DNA of 64,000 nt from Ostrinia nubilalis (GCF_963855985.1 NC_087091.1:14328154-14392153); one strand, 5' to 3'. Positions 11,783 through 22,960 are shown, numbered from the stretch's first letter. A program made the numbers and translations. Notes: generated by a model from the letters alone, not told the origin.

Positions 11783-13357
11783 CCTTTCGTGAGCTGTCAT
11801 CGCCTTTCGCGCGCTGACAACCGCGAGGTGAGTCATCCTACGTTACGGTACGGATAACAGTGTGCAGTCCAAGGTTGCGGTATAGAGTTTCATACAAATA
11901 ATACTGACCGCCTCGAGTTGATACGGTTACGATCCCTTTCAGGGTTGATAAGTGTGCTACGTCCTTTAAACTTAATTATAATTAATTGTTTAATTCATGA
12001 TACTTGTCGAAATTAATACTGTTTTCATGTAATTAAACATTAGAATCCTGTCCGTAAATCTGTAAAATTAGCGAAATTTAATTAACTTTGACAGGCTAAA
12101 CTGTAAAATACGTTTCACATCAATGCATAAAATATTTCCAAATAAAACCTAGTATTAGCTCTGTTTACTCAATTATTATAAATGAAGCAAACTACGAAAT
12201 AAATGGTGAATGAATTAAATTAAATCAGTACGAGTTTGAATAGTTTCATATTTTATTATCATGCAATCACGTCATTAGTTCAATGCTCGAATATTTTACT
12301 TTGGTAATATATTTTTAGTGCTGGCAACAACATTTACAGTGAGATTTATTTGTTGAACTATTGAACAAATAGTACTTGTTCGTGAAGTTGTTTGTACACA
12401 TTTCAAGTAATCACATACATGTCTGAGAGTTTTAAAGAAAAAATCCAATCACCGAATAATAGCCCTCATAAGAAACGATTTTAAAATGCTACTTACGTTA
12501 ATAACAGTCAGCGTTAATTATTATTAATCCTTCAAGGCCCGCGAATCTAGACACAATAGATAATCAATTGTTATGACATTAATTAATGCCGTCTGGGACT
12601 CAAGCGGTTAATGCATAATGCTAGCAAATACCTACCTACATGTTTCTATAACTATGAATAACGTTTATGTAACTTATCCATACATATTGTTGTTTGATGA
12701 AATCTCACACTCAGCCCACTGATGTGTATCCTAACCAAAGTTGCGTCAATTGTAAACAAATACAATTCGTTTTTTATTTCCCGCGCAATCCCATATTGCA
12801 GGTGCGATGCTCACACAACAAATGAAAATAATTTTACGCCTCGCGCCAACTCGCTCGCTCCTCATCTCCAAGGTCTACAATTTAGGGTTACGTATTCAAT
12901 GAAAAAGAAACCTTTGGATGTATTTTATACATTGTTGGACTATCCAATACCTTACAGAGAAATTATTCAAATGTCGTAAATTATACAATTGAATAAATCT
13001 CTTTCCCGGACGCTGTATTGAATCCCGGGAGTAATAATGGGTTTGCGACTAGAATCCTGAGTGCAGTAAGGGACTTTTAAGCGCGTCCAAGACGAAGACA
13101 GCATCACTACATTTACGAGAATTTTATTTTTTATAGCATTAATCTTTTTTATTTTGCAACGAGCAGTTCCCTTTTCAAATACCTAAATGGTTTTTGTTTC
13201 ATGAAGTTGAACCAGTTGAACTGTCAATCAGCCATGTTCATTTCAGAGATCGAAAACTTTTTGATCAAATGTTTTCTTTTTCGTGCCATTAAAAATACAA
13301 GTTTTGACGTTCGAAATTCAACATAAAAAAAACTTCAGCGTGATTATTATGTTTTTT
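11783..13357. other. No recognisable gene
   Basis: Apart from a GC-rich start (CGCCTTTCGTGAGCTGTCA and a similar neighbour), this is AT-rich sequence with chance frames. Confidence 0.5.
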
Positions 13358-14429
13358 AGGGTTCCGTACCTCATAAGGAAAAAACGGAACCCTTATAGGA
13401 TCACTTTGTTGTCCGTCCGTCCGTCTGTCAAGACCCTTTATCTCAAGAACGCGTGAACGTATCAAGCTGAAATTCACATGAAATACTCAGGTCTATTGTC
13501 CCTTTAAGCTGTGAAAATATCAAACTTCTAAGCCAAGCCAATCAAAAGATACAGCCGATTATGTCGATATTTTCAACAAATTTTCGACACTCGCAAAGGA
13601 ATCAAAACCTACAGGATACTTCCCGTAAACTCAGAATCTTGAAATTTGGCATAAAGCATTGTCATATAATGCAAATATAGGAAAAATTGCGAAAATTTCA
13701 TTTTTTTAGTTATATAATATAATAAAAATATTTTAATAAAATGAAACTTACTACCTTATTTCTCACGAACGAATAAAGGTATCAAATTGAAATTTATACC
13801 AAATACCTAGATCTATTGTCCCTTTAAGAAGTAAAAAAATCAAACTTCTAAGTTAACGCGATCAAAAGATACAGCAGTTTATACCGACACCTTAGACGAA
13901 TTTCCGTCACACGCTAGGGAATCAAAACCTACAAGGTACTTCCTGTGAACTCAGAATCTTGAAATTCGGCACGAAGCAACGTTATATAATAGTACAGATA
14001 AAGGAAAAATTGCGAAAATGATAAATTTGAAGTTATATAAAATTTAAAATATTATTTTTGCTTACATGACATAAAATATTTTTTTAATAATTATAAACTT
14101 ACTACCTACCCTTTTTCACATGAACGCGTAGAGATATTAAAGTTGAAATTCATATCAAACACTTCTTAAATCTAATTGCCTCTAAACTGTGAGAAATTCT
14201 AAATCAACGCAAAAATTCAAAACGCTGAGGTAGGTACCTACCTATAATGCAAATATAGGAAAAATAAATAAATAAAAAATAATCATACCGCATATTTTGA
14301 AATTCGCCACTACTCGCAACGGAATCAAGTAAGTAATTTGATTTAATACGTCATAAATTGTAAACCGCTACGTTTGTACGGCGGAACCCTCGGTGTGCGA
14401 GCCCGACTCGCACTTGGCCGGTTTTTTTT
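13358..14429. mobile_element. Dispersed non-coding element with three diverged internal units
   Basis: The left end is AGGGTTCCGTACCTC, paired with ACGGAACCC about 20 bp on, so it can form a hairpin. The right end is GGCGGAACCCTCGG, then the hairpin GTGCGAGCCCGACTCGCAC, then TTGGCCGG and poly-T. I recognise this end structure as a very common lepidopteran interspersed repeat, though its class is unclear to me. Inside, related units start at about 13434, 13753 and 14108. Each carries a TCAC/AAG-AACG motif, TATCAA-TTGAAATT, and a TCTATTGTCCCTTTAAG-like block. No protein is encoded. Confidence 0.75.
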
Positions 14430-15289
14430 ATTAAGGCGTCATAGTATGGTTTACATTGTACACATGGCCAGTGTCAAGTAACAATTAAAGTGATGAAATT
14501 GATAATTTTAAATTATGTAATTTTTAGATAACACGAGTCTCCTTTCCTTGGTTTTCTGTATTGATGCGGAACAGATATTAAACATTTAATGGACCGAACT
14601 CTCAAGCTTCCATATATTTTATCATTTCCATTATTCGAAGGGTTTATAACAATTTCAGCGTGTGAAAATTATGGAAAAGCGAAGGCAATATAAGCTGGCG
14701 CGGATCGCTGGCTTCGAAAGTCAAGGGAAAGCCTATTAGAGAAACGTACTTTCAATTTATTTTCCTTTGCGAGGAAATGGGGCAATCAATAGGAAACACT
14801 TGGGACTTAAAAAAAGATGAAAGCGATTTAAGCAACTGATCGGTTGGTAATTCCCAAATTATATTAACGAAAAAGTAAATAGATTAAGGCTGTTTACCCA
14901 AAAACAACAACAATAATTTAATCACAGTTTAATAAGGCAAGAATTTACTGAAATTGTTTTTTAGCGTAAGCCGGTTATACAAAAGATTTCTGTTTTAAAA
15001 TTTCAGTAGAGGGCAGTTGTTTTTACCAGGGTAGCAAAATATTTTTCGTCAACCATATTTTAGGAAGTTCTTGAAAATATATGTACTGAAGTTGAAATGT
15101 GATAGTTTTTCGATCTGAACACTTTTGGAATATGTTAGAATGATAGAGTATTTTCAATGCTGTTTGAATTGCTTTCCCAATTTGCAGTAAACATCTTCGG
15201 ATCGTGTTTCAGATATAATTTATCCTACATTAACGTTAATTACGTATTAATGTGAGCTGAGTCTGAATGAGTTAGCCGAGCCTTTTTGT
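14430..15289. other. No recognisable gene
   Basis: AT-rich. No frame or repeat that can be supported. Confidence 0.5.
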
Positions 15290-15405
15290 CGTCCGTTAGT
15301 TGGGTCGGGCTGTTATTCAGTATGGATTACACCGACTTGGTATCGGCCGATTCTTCATACAAATTATGATCGGGCCCCACTATAGGAAAATCGGTATCAA
15401 AGGTC
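15290..15405. mobile_element. Diverged copy of the TTGGCCGATTCTTCATAC MITE
   Basis: Shares GTTAGTTGG-TCGGGC, TCAGTATGG and GGCCGATTCTTCATACAAAT with the complete element at 49338-49584. Its terminal repeats are eroded, so exact ends cannot be fixed. Confidence 0.5.
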
Positions 15406-15760
15406 AAAGTTAGTATTTTTTTTATTAACCTATTATTTAAATCGACATTCCACGTACTTCAACGTAAGACCATCGATTCATCCTCAACTCGACTTCATCT
15501 TGACGCAGGGGTCTCGTAAATGGATTTGCGTGTCTTCAAGCCTTCCATAAAGTGATTGACAATTTATCATCATATACGGAATTGAGTTTTACGGCCCTGT
15601 GGAGTCGTAAAGGCTCTCATCTGATTGTCCGGATTGATGAATTCGTGCCGTCTACAAATCTTAAATGTTATTGCATTATACTTCATAATGTAGTCATACG
15701 TGTACATATTTTTGATAGCTACAGCTGGCAGCGTCGACTTCAAAGTACATACATACATAG

Positions 15761-16530
15761 CCTAAGTTGCACCAAGTTGCACCACCTTCCACGAGTGTCG
15801 CAGCGGTGCGGAGGACACGGCGCACCATACCCTTGCGGTGTGTACGGCGTGGGCATCGCAGCGCAGTACACTAATCGCGGTGGTGGGCTAGGACCTGGTG
15901 TTGCCCAGTATAGTTGAAGCTATGCTGGACAGCAGCGAGGCCTGGGCGGCAATGGCCTCCTTCTGCGAAGATGTGATATCACAGAAGGAGGCCGCGGAGC
16001 GAGAGCGCGAAGATGATCCAAACGCGCCCTCGCTCCGGCGACGGCGGAGGGGTCAGAGGAGACAGTACGATCGCCTCCAGTTTCCTCTCCTCGGTGATGG
16101 CCAGCGGGCCGGGGGCGTGGGGGCGTCCTCGCCTGCATTGCATAGGCCACCACCACCGTCGGACGGGAACAGCTGTGTGCTCCTAGCTGCTCCCGTCGCC
16201 CCCCGTCCTGGGGAGCTTGTAGGGCCCGCCGTGTAGGCGGGCAATCGCCGGGAGGGACTGAGGTAGTGAAGGCTTTGTCCGGAATCCCACAGTTCCTTCC
16301 CACTTAAGGCGAATGATGGAGCACCGGGGTCTTTTAGTGGGTATGCCTTGTCCTTCTGACTTGGTGAGCCCCACATAACCTACCCTGTCCCCGTAGGGTA
16401 GGTATGCAATTCAATGCATTTTTCCCAAAAAAAAAGGTTGCACCACCTTAACTATTAAACGGTGTTTTTGAGTCTGACAGACTTTTGTCGTTTGTTATAG
16501 TTAAAACAAGATGGTGCGACCCAGCTTTAG
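15761..16530. mobile_element. Palindromic GCACCA MITE split by an R1-type insertion
   Basis: The left part (GCCTAAGTTGCACCA, 15761-15788) and the right part (16437-16530, ending AAGATGGTGCGACCCAGC) belong to the family with termini GGCTGAGTTGCACCATCTTA found complete at 27821-27946 and 54829-54949. The two halves are separated by the R1-type LINE fragment at 15789-16436. The insertion repeats the 13-mer GTTGCACCACCTT on both sides (15776-15788 and 16437-16449). The MITE was therefore here first. Confidence 0.7.
15789..16436 (+). pseudogene. 5'-truncated R1-type non-LTR retrotransposon, C-terminal fragment
   Basis: One frame (from 15793 to the stop at 16234-16236) reads through the end of a non-LTR ORF2: a zinc-knuckle-like stretch (GAEDTAHHTLAVC), then LPSIVEAML, SEAWAAMASFCEDVISQKEA, then a run of Arg and Pro. 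This order is typical of R1-clade elements of moths, downstream of the reverse transcriptase. A TAG at 15889-15891 interrupts the frame, so it is dead. The 3' UTR runs to an A-rich tail at 16426-16435. GC content is far above the flanks. The 13-bp direct repeats at its borders show insertion by target-primed reverse transcription with loss of all the 5' part. Clade call is by motif memory; the LINE status is firm. Confidence 0.82.
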
Positions 16531-17287
16531 CGGGCCCTCTACCTCAGAAGTCCTTCCCCAATGTTTTTATGTCTGAGTAATTAAAGACTATTTGAAGGCC
16601 CGTATTATTTAACAATACTCAAACATAAATAGGTAAGACAAAAGTGACATTATTAGTGAAAATATTCCACCCATTTCAAATACTCGAGTATGAATTAGGA
16701 AAATCTTGAACTTCGTGAAAATTTTCCACCCATTTCATCTTGTAACAATATTTATAAGAGATGTTAATGTGTCTGTAATTTTTGTTTCCAATTCCAACGT
16801 TGTTTATTGTTTGCAAAAATATTTTCTGCCTCTTGTACACTCATTTAGGAGTTGTTAATGTGAACCTTATTCATTAGCAATAAAGTTCACTTTTTGTTAA
16901 AAAGAGTAAGCATTCCTGCGCGAATACGTTCAGAAGAAAATATTTGTTCAGAATCCTAAATAAGTACATTTGTTAATACATTTTTTCCGAATAATATTGT
17001 TTTAGCAAACATATTTTACTGTTGGTTGTCCCTTGTTGTTATTAAAGTATCCTTTGCTAAAATAAAGGATTTTCCATTAGAATTCTTATTATGCAAACTG
17101 ATTGGTAGCCTCTGGCATTCACTGGATTGTCTTTTAGCTTCACGTACTAGTACTAAATTTCAGATGATTTCGTTCACTTCTTTCTGAAAGGAAAATAAGT
17201 TTGTTCTTTTAATATAGAATTTCCATTTGGTATACAAAGCAGGCAAGTGATGGGCGGGGAATGTTAATAAATAATTCTATAAATGTA
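16531..17287. other. No recognisable gene
   Basis: AT-rich sequence. Near 16665 and 16720 the phrase TTCCACCCATTTCA is repeated directly about 58 bp apart. Confidence 0.5.
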
Positions 17288-17335
17288 AGGAAAGGTTAAG
17301 CCTTTGGAGTAGACTCCAAAGGCTTAACCTTTCCT
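17288..17335. repeat. Perfect 23-bp inverted repeat with 2-nt loop
   Basis: Arms 17288-17310 and 17313-17335 are exact reverse complements (left arm begins AGGAAAGGTTAAGCC, core CTTTGGAGT), separated only by AG. The complementarity stops abruptly on both outer sides. This is a near-perfect palindrome rather than a transposon end. Confidence 0.88.
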
Positions 17336-17502
17336 ACTCAATAGATTGAGTCATGTGAGACAGCAATGGCGGTTAAAGCCTGACATCAGGGTTTTTACCT
17401 AAAGAGAGATAGAGAGATAGAAAGGTAAAAAGTGAAATTAAACTGACTATGCTAATAGAAACTTACTACTTTTGTCTACTTAGACAAAATATAAACGCGG
17501 CC

Positions 17503-17580
17503 GCAACTGCTAGCTCAAATGGAAGAGCATTCGTCCGGCATGCTAAGGTTATAGGTTTCGATTCCCGCCTTAGGCAGTTC
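17503..17580 (+). pseudogene. tRNA-like sequence (tRNA pseudogene or SINE head)
   Basis: An A-box-like TAGCTCAAATGG with a perfect 4-bp D-stem (GCTC/GAGC), a B-box-like GGTTTCGATTCCC, and complementary ends (AACTGC near 17503 and GCAGTT at the 3' side) followed by a run of T resemble a tRNA gene with a Pol III terminator. The anticodon position would read GGC (Ala), but the anticodon stem has a mismatch and the T-arm has an extra base and poor pairing. It is unlikely to be a functional tRNA. Confidence 0.4.
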
Positions 17581-17585
17581 AATTT

Positions 17586-18029
17586 TTTTCAAGTTATTTA
17601 TTTATAATCTATGATCTGTTTAATTGTCCTTAGTTTAGTTGTACCCCGAAACCAATTTACGTACAAAAAAGTCCTCCACTAAAGCATCAAGTGAAGGCGC
17701 TAAACGGTGAAATTGCCGCTAAGTCGAAGAATAGAAACGTCGCGTCTGCGAGTGGCCATTATGCCGAGTGCCGAGCGGAACAGCTCTTTATAAACTCTAT
17801 GGCACTTCTACACTTGACGAGGCAAGATTGTGCCTCTTTTATTACCTGCTGATAAGGTTAACTTTTGCATAACTAGAAGGAGGTATATGTTAGTAATGTA
17901 GGAATTAAGATAAGTTAGGCTGCCGGTCTAATTGGGTCACGTCAGACGAATATGGCAGCTTATAACATCTTATGCCTAGATTATAACTTCAGTTGTTCTA
18001 ATACGATAGAATAGCTTAGCATAACCACT
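17586..18029. other. No recognisable gene
   Basis: AT-rich with a slightly GC-richer centre (17690-17780). Nothing supported. Confidence 0.5.
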
Positions 18030-18115
18030 TGTTCGTTTCAGCCAAATGACGTCCACTGCTGGACAAAGACCTTCCCAAGGATTTCTATAACGACCGATCC
18101 TGCGCTGCCCGATAA
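18030..18115 (-). mobile_element. RTE-type LINE 3' end fragment
   Basis: Complement of the RTE 3' end: TTCGTTTCAGCCAAATGACG, TCCACTGCTGGACAAAG, CCTTCCCAAGGATTTC, GACCGATCCTGCGCTGCCC. In the coding sense this encodes the last residues of the reverse transcriptase (the R-W-M-x-x-A-Q-D-R and Q-Q-W-T-S region) and the TAA stop. It is an 86-bp stump. Confidence 0.75.
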
Positions 18116-18808
18116 CCACTTATCCTCCAAAATCTATGCGAAAGCATCATCATCCTTATTGTCAGACACATGTGACGCGGCGTCCAATGCCAAATGGCGA
18201 TGTGTTGCCAAATTGTCCTATAGTTTCTCTAGTAGGACAATGCAACATTTGTCAGATCACTGGAGTCTAATGCCTCAGCTATCATCAGTTTTTCGCACTA
18301 AGTATGTACCCTGTCTGGTATTATTACAGCTTGCTTATCCACCTAGTTGTCTCTTTCTATTTGGTTCCTTTCTAGTAATGCTTAGCTTTTTTCAAAGAAC
18401 TTTCTAAGAGCTCTTTAAACGTGTCCATAAAAGCGAATAATAAAATGCACAGCTGTATTTAAATCCTAATAAGGCTTTTAGTTGATAACGAAGAAATTAT
18501 CAAAGTTGAAATAGTCTTTTGAGTCGTTCGCGCAAATGATAATAACTTTTAAAAAGCTAAAGCCAGTGAAACAAATAAAGGCATACCAAAAGAGACTTAT
18601 ACCGCTCACTTTCATGAAAGGAGTACGCATTTATAATCCGAGATTACTCTGTTGTTTGCGTTTGATAATAAATCCTATCCCACAATTTGTTGAACAACGC
18701 TGTATTATAATGAGATGAAGTATTATTAGACGTGCTTTTTGAAGAGATAAAAGCCTTATTCAGTTACTCACGTTCGCCTAAAATGCTATGCTGAAAATCA
18801 AAGGCTAA

Positions 18809-19180
18809 GAGCGGTTTCAGACTAGCGTTTTGTACGCATTTATAAGCTAGATTTTGGAAACGCATGTAGGCGCACCTTATAAGGCAGATATGTAGGTACC
18901 TACCATCCTAGACTGCATCTCATTTAACACCAGGTGCGATTGCGGTCGTTATGCATAACAAAATACCTTTGCCACACGCACAACTCTACGAGCGTTTACG
19001 CGCTTCTATGCTCTTGTAAGCGAAATATAGCGAAATTGAGCGAGCACGCCGAAATATGCCCGTGTACGAGAGTCCGGTTTTTCGAACCGCGTAAGTAATA
19101 TAGCGCGCGTTTAAGCGCATCTTTCGATTGTGCCGAAACACCGTATACACGAAGAAAAAAACGCTTATCTGTAACGGCTC
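18809..19180. mobile_element. TIR element flanked by TAA
   Basis: Left terminus GAGCGGTTTCAGACTAGCG and right terminus (reverse complement GAGCCGTTACAGATAAGCG) agree at about 15 of 19 positions. TAA abuts both ends (18806-18808, 19181-19183), which fits the TWA target duplication of PIF/Harbinger elements. The 372-bp interior is rich in GCG and TTACGC motifs and non-coding. Confidence 0.65.
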
Positions 19181-19670
19181 TAAGAAATATGGTCCCCTAA
19201 TTCGTTTTCAGTTACTACTCAGCGTTCCTTTTGTTACCTTCAATGTCAAGAATAGGCTTACTTCGAGGTTAATCGAATTCTGCGAGTACGTCTACTGAGG
19301 CCTGAACAGCCTTCGCACGATTTATAACAATACGATTTGTGACTTGTGGACTTTGAAGACATAAGATGACGTGATTTATAGAGCACGTCTAGAATCTCGG
19401 CATTTGTGTAATATTTGTGTGATTAATTTTATTATTTAAGTAATAAGCAGTAAACGCTAAGTGCTATTGCTTAGAGAGATGAACAATATAAAAATAAACA
19501 AACCTTTTTAATGACACTATGACGTCAATTAAAACTTTTTGGCGTTCCAGAGTGAGTTCAAAAGACATGTGGATTGGACAAAGGGCATTGTCCTAATTCG
19601 ATAATACGAGTATGTAGTTAAAAACAATAATGCATTGGAGTTGCAAAGAATGACGTTTGCCCACGACCCC
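19181..19670. other. No recognisable gene
   Basis: No supported frame or repeat. Confidence 0.45.
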
Positions 19671-19800
19671 AAAAGCTTGTCACAGATCGTTATAAATTGT
19701 AGCCTACTTATAAATTATGTTATTCTGATGTTTAAAAAATAATACTGTAAAGTAAAGTCATCAAAATGCGTTCAGTAGTTTTTGCTTGAAAGAGTAACAA
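19671..19800 (+). repeat. CCCGCGTGAAATTT-family dispersed repeat, fragment
   Basis: Contains GTCACAGATCGTTATAAATT, GTAGCCTA-TAT, and the 3' portion GTTCAGTAGTTTTTGCTTGA then AAGAGTAACAAACGTACAGA. It aligns in order with 32950-33110 and 57578-57670. It is a diverged member of a very common lepidopteran repeat. Confidence 0.6.
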
Positions 19801-20157
19801 ACGTACAGAGGTAGTAGAGATAGCGAGATGGAACAACTTTGGTATCAGCATTTGGAAGGAGTATTCATTAGTGGAAGTTTCCAGTAATGCATTAGGCAGT
19901 AAAGTGGCCTGATTAGGTACTATTGTATACCTAGCTTTATGAACATAAACCACGTATTAAATCAACAACCCAGCCCTTTCAGTTTAGTAGCAATCCCATC
20001 AATTGTTCATAGAAACTCGATCGCTTGTTTGCCACTCGCCGGTAACGACCGTGATTGTTTGTAGTCGCCACGTTTGACGCAATTAGTTCTGAATGGGCGA
20101 GGGTCAAGTATACGAGTGGGTTTTCGCCTTTCATTGAACAATGTTTCCACTAGTACA

Positions 20158-20250
20158 TTTCGTTCGTTCGTTCGTTTCAGCCAAATGACGTCCACTGCTG
20201 GTCAAAGGCCTCCCGCAAGGTTTTCCACAATGAACGGTCGGTTCTCGAGT
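20158..20250 (-). mobile_element. RTE-type LINE 3' end, minus strand, head of an inverted pair
   Basis: Complement of the RTE terminus (CGTTTCAGCCAAATGACGTC, CACTGCTGGTCAAAGGCC), ending near CGGTCGGTTCTCG. It is directly followed by RTE coding sequence in the opposite orientation (20245-20320), so two RTE pieces meet head to head. The tetramer TTCG is repeated at its start. Confidence 0.72.
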
Positions 20251-20322
20251 GACGACCACGGGCTGGAAGACGTAGCAGGCCGTACTAGGTGGACTGACGA
20301 TATGGTAAAGGTAAAGGTTTAT
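20245..20322 (+). pseudogene. RTE reverse-transcriptase C-terminal fragment, plus strand
   Basis: Reads, with small lesions, as the E-W-R-P-R-A-G-R-R then R-W-T-D-D-(L/M)-V-K-V segment that precedes the RTE C-terminus. The bases between the two motifs are shortened compared with 32609-32905. It overlaps the end of the minus-strand fragment, and the remainder of the 3' end is missing. Confidence 0.65.
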
Positions 20323-20410
20323 TTATAAAGGAATATAAAACGATTTGTCTCAGCCCCTCGATAGCTCTTCTTTAAGAGCAAAGACGTCTATCTTTATTAG
20401 ATAATATCTT

Positions 20411-20612
20411 TAGGTTCTGGAGTGGAGGCCACGTACCGAAAAACGTAGCGTGTGACGTCCACCCACAAGGTGAACCGATGACCTGATAAAGGTAGCAGGA
20501 CGGCGCTGGATGCAGGCCGCTACCAACCGTACAATGTGGCAGTCATTGGGGGAGGCCTATGTTCAGCAGTGGAAGTCCTAGGCTATGGCTGAAATGATGA
20601 TGATGATGATCT
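20411..20612 (+). pseudogene. Second RTE subfamily, C-terminus plus (GAT)n tail
   Basis: Reads LEWRPRTEKRSV, a stop, then RPPTRWTDDLIKVAGRRWMQ and QSLGEAYVQQWKS, then a stop. This is the conserved RTE tail, here with VQQWKS instead of the WTSFG ending implied by the other copies. It ends in a microsatellite ATGATGATGATGATGA tail, as RTE elements often do. The internal stop shows it is inactive. The differing end and tail suggest a separate RTE lineage in this genome. Confidence 0.78.
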
Positions 20613-21969
20613 TTAGGTATGTAAAAAGTGATCCATAAAATTGGCATGCGCAGTGAAAAGGTTAACATAGACTAGCTAATGTAATCCGACTTTTACTAAG
20701 AACAAACCCAGGAATCAACCTGTCTTAAATTTTTTAAGTATTTGTAAACATCTACCCATAGTGGTTTCACTTATTTTAAAAGTTTCACCTTAAATACTTA
20801 TTTAACTTAAAGCACATTCGTCTCAAGAGAGATTTGCATTTCGCTTTATCAAAACCTAATCTTGAATCCAAGCAAGATTAATCCTCAACCATTACCGAGT
20901 CGACTCTTGACACCTGTCGCAGAAGGCTGGATTCCAAGAAATAGATCTTAAGATCATTGCCTCAAGACTTTATCCATTCATAACCCGGGGGAGTCAAGTT
21001 TTGAGGAGCATTTTGATGGCGAATATTCATTAGTTTAATTTGGTTGATAATCTGAAGTCGAAGTTTGCCCATGGGTGGTTAATGGGATGTAGAATGAACT
21101 TGCAGGATTGGATAATATTCATACAAATCCAAAAATACAAAAAGTATGTATATGTTGACATTTTCCCAAGAGTCTGGTTTGGTCCGGCGTTTTGTGAAAT
21201 ACATATAAGTTACCAAATTGACCTCACACGTTGAATATCATACGGGCCACCAGTTAAAGTCGATTACACAGAAAAGAGGAGGGTTGACAATTTGGGAGTG
21301 GACAGTGTCGACACAAAAAACATGTCTGTCTATAAATGATCATTATCAGTATTGCAACTGTAAAAACTAGCTTTAGAAACTTAATAGGCCAAACAATAAT
21401 TAACTCAGTATTAAGCTACTTGTATTAAAATAAGGCTGTGTGTTTCTTTAATAATTTGGTATTTGAGGCTTACTGGCCTGCTACTTAATTACTATTAGTG
21501 TGAAACAATTTATTAATTTTTTACTAAAAATGTTTTATTCCAGTAAAAAGCTCTTTCGTCTGACGCGTTCTTGTGCCAAAAAACTTTCTGCTTTACTGGT
21601 ACTAGCGCCATCTTGCACCTCCATAACGATTTGAAATGCATCGAAATAGTTCTCTCGTATTAAATGCAGATGCCCCATCTACTTGTGCATTCCTGGTACA
21701 TAAATGCATTCGGTTCATTCCTCAAGCATCAATGCAATCCTCTTGCCGATGCAATGTTTTCGTTACTTTACATATTGCGTTTTCATGAGCCGATTTTGTA
21801 TTGGCGTTTTTAGATTCATATCAGTCGGTTGTGGGATTGAATTCAACTGAAGCTTTTTGCATGTCACTAGAGATTAATTTTATAGAAATAACTTGTCCGT
21901 TATTGTCACTTTCATTGAACACTGAAAGTGCGCGGTTGTTTGCATTTGATAATGTTTTTATTTCTCTTA
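20613..21969. other. No recognisable gene
   Basis: Unremarkable AT-rich sequence with chance frames only. Confidence 0.5.
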
Positions 21970-22100
21970 TAAGATAGCCAGTTCCTCCATGGTTGAGGAT
22001 TCCGGGTGAAGCTCGCTTCCACCTTCGGCCTGATCATCACTTAGGTACCATCAGGTGAGATACAGGCCAAGAGCTTCCTCGTTGTAGACAAAAAAATGTA
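21970..22100 (+). mobile_element. Non-LTR retrotransposon 3' UTR fragment
   Basis: The run CTCGCTTCCACCTTCGGCCT, GATCATCACTTAGGTACC, ATCAGGTGAGATACAGGCC, AAGAGCTTCCTCGTTGTAG, then ACAAAAAAATG is, from memory, the 3' end of a LINE family common in moths, with its A-rich tail. No coding portion is left. Confidence 0.55.
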
Positions 22101-22862
22101 TAGAAAACAGCAGCAAATCCCAAATGCCTCATACCGATCATCTTAGTTAAGTTTTATGTATAGTTTGTAAACGAGTATGTTGATAATAATCGACTTTAAG
22201 TTTACACAAATCACAACGATATACTTAGACAGTTCGACATAATTATTATTCAGGTATATTTGTTTAAAATTGTCTTTTTCAATTAGCGCGAAACATATTA
22301 TCAAACTTGAACTATTAACACCTTGACACGACAGTCATATGCAGTGCTAACGACTTGGTAAAAAGCCAGTGACGTCATGAGGGATGACAAATTGCCCGAC
22401 ACACCCTCAACTCGTGTTCGGGTGTATTTGGGAATTAATTCGGTGACACCCTGACACCCACTTGCTGCGTCGCTTTGAAGACATGAAGTTTATGGATGTT
22501 TATTTAATAGGGTTTTAGATTACACGATATTTTTCGATAATATTTTAGCAAAAAGGTGTAATAAAATGCTCATCTAGAGGTTACACTGGTTGAAAATGTG
22601 TAAGAACTTAAAAGGGGCCTAAATATTTAAAGAAAGAAACCCTATAGATATATCAAGTTCCGTAGAAACTCTAATAAAATCTAAATACACCATTAAAAGT
22701 CTAATAACTTAATCAAATGCTTTTTAAAATATTGAAATTGACCGCCCCACTCGCCATGGGGCAAATTGGCTTACCCTCCCTTCCCCTTTGACCCCACTCG
22801 AGTCGGGAAGCTAATGCCATAACACCCACTTGATGCTTCGAGCTTAAAGCTTCGAATTGAAA
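22101..22862. other. No recognisable gene
   Basis: AT-rich; a CCCC-rich patch at 22740-22810 has no identifiable feature. Confidence 0.5.
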
Positions 22863-22960
22863 GCACGCAACTCCTCATACTTAATACTCCGTCGTAGGCT
22901 TATTAATTTTCAATTTCAAAGGGGCTTGATTCTAATATGTTCTTTGTGAGTTACTGAGGA
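22863..22960 (+). repeat. Direct repeat flanking a LINE fragment, copy 1
   Basis: ACTCCTCATACTTAATACTC, AGGCTTATTAATTTTCA, GGGGCTTGATTCTAA and ATGTTCTTTGT occur in this order here and again at 23527-23630. A third, weaker copy lies at 23665-23745. The copies are separated by the LINE fragment at 23042-23290. Confidence 0.6.

Noticed and set aside
15898..16236. Independent host gene with proline-rich tail
   Set aside because: It is the in-frame continuation of the R1-type ORF, after a stop at 15889, and lies between target duplications.
17503..17580. Functional tRNA-Ala gene
   Set aside because: The T-arm has an extra base and does not pair, and the anticodon stem has a mismatch. Kept only as a tRNA-like pseudogene.
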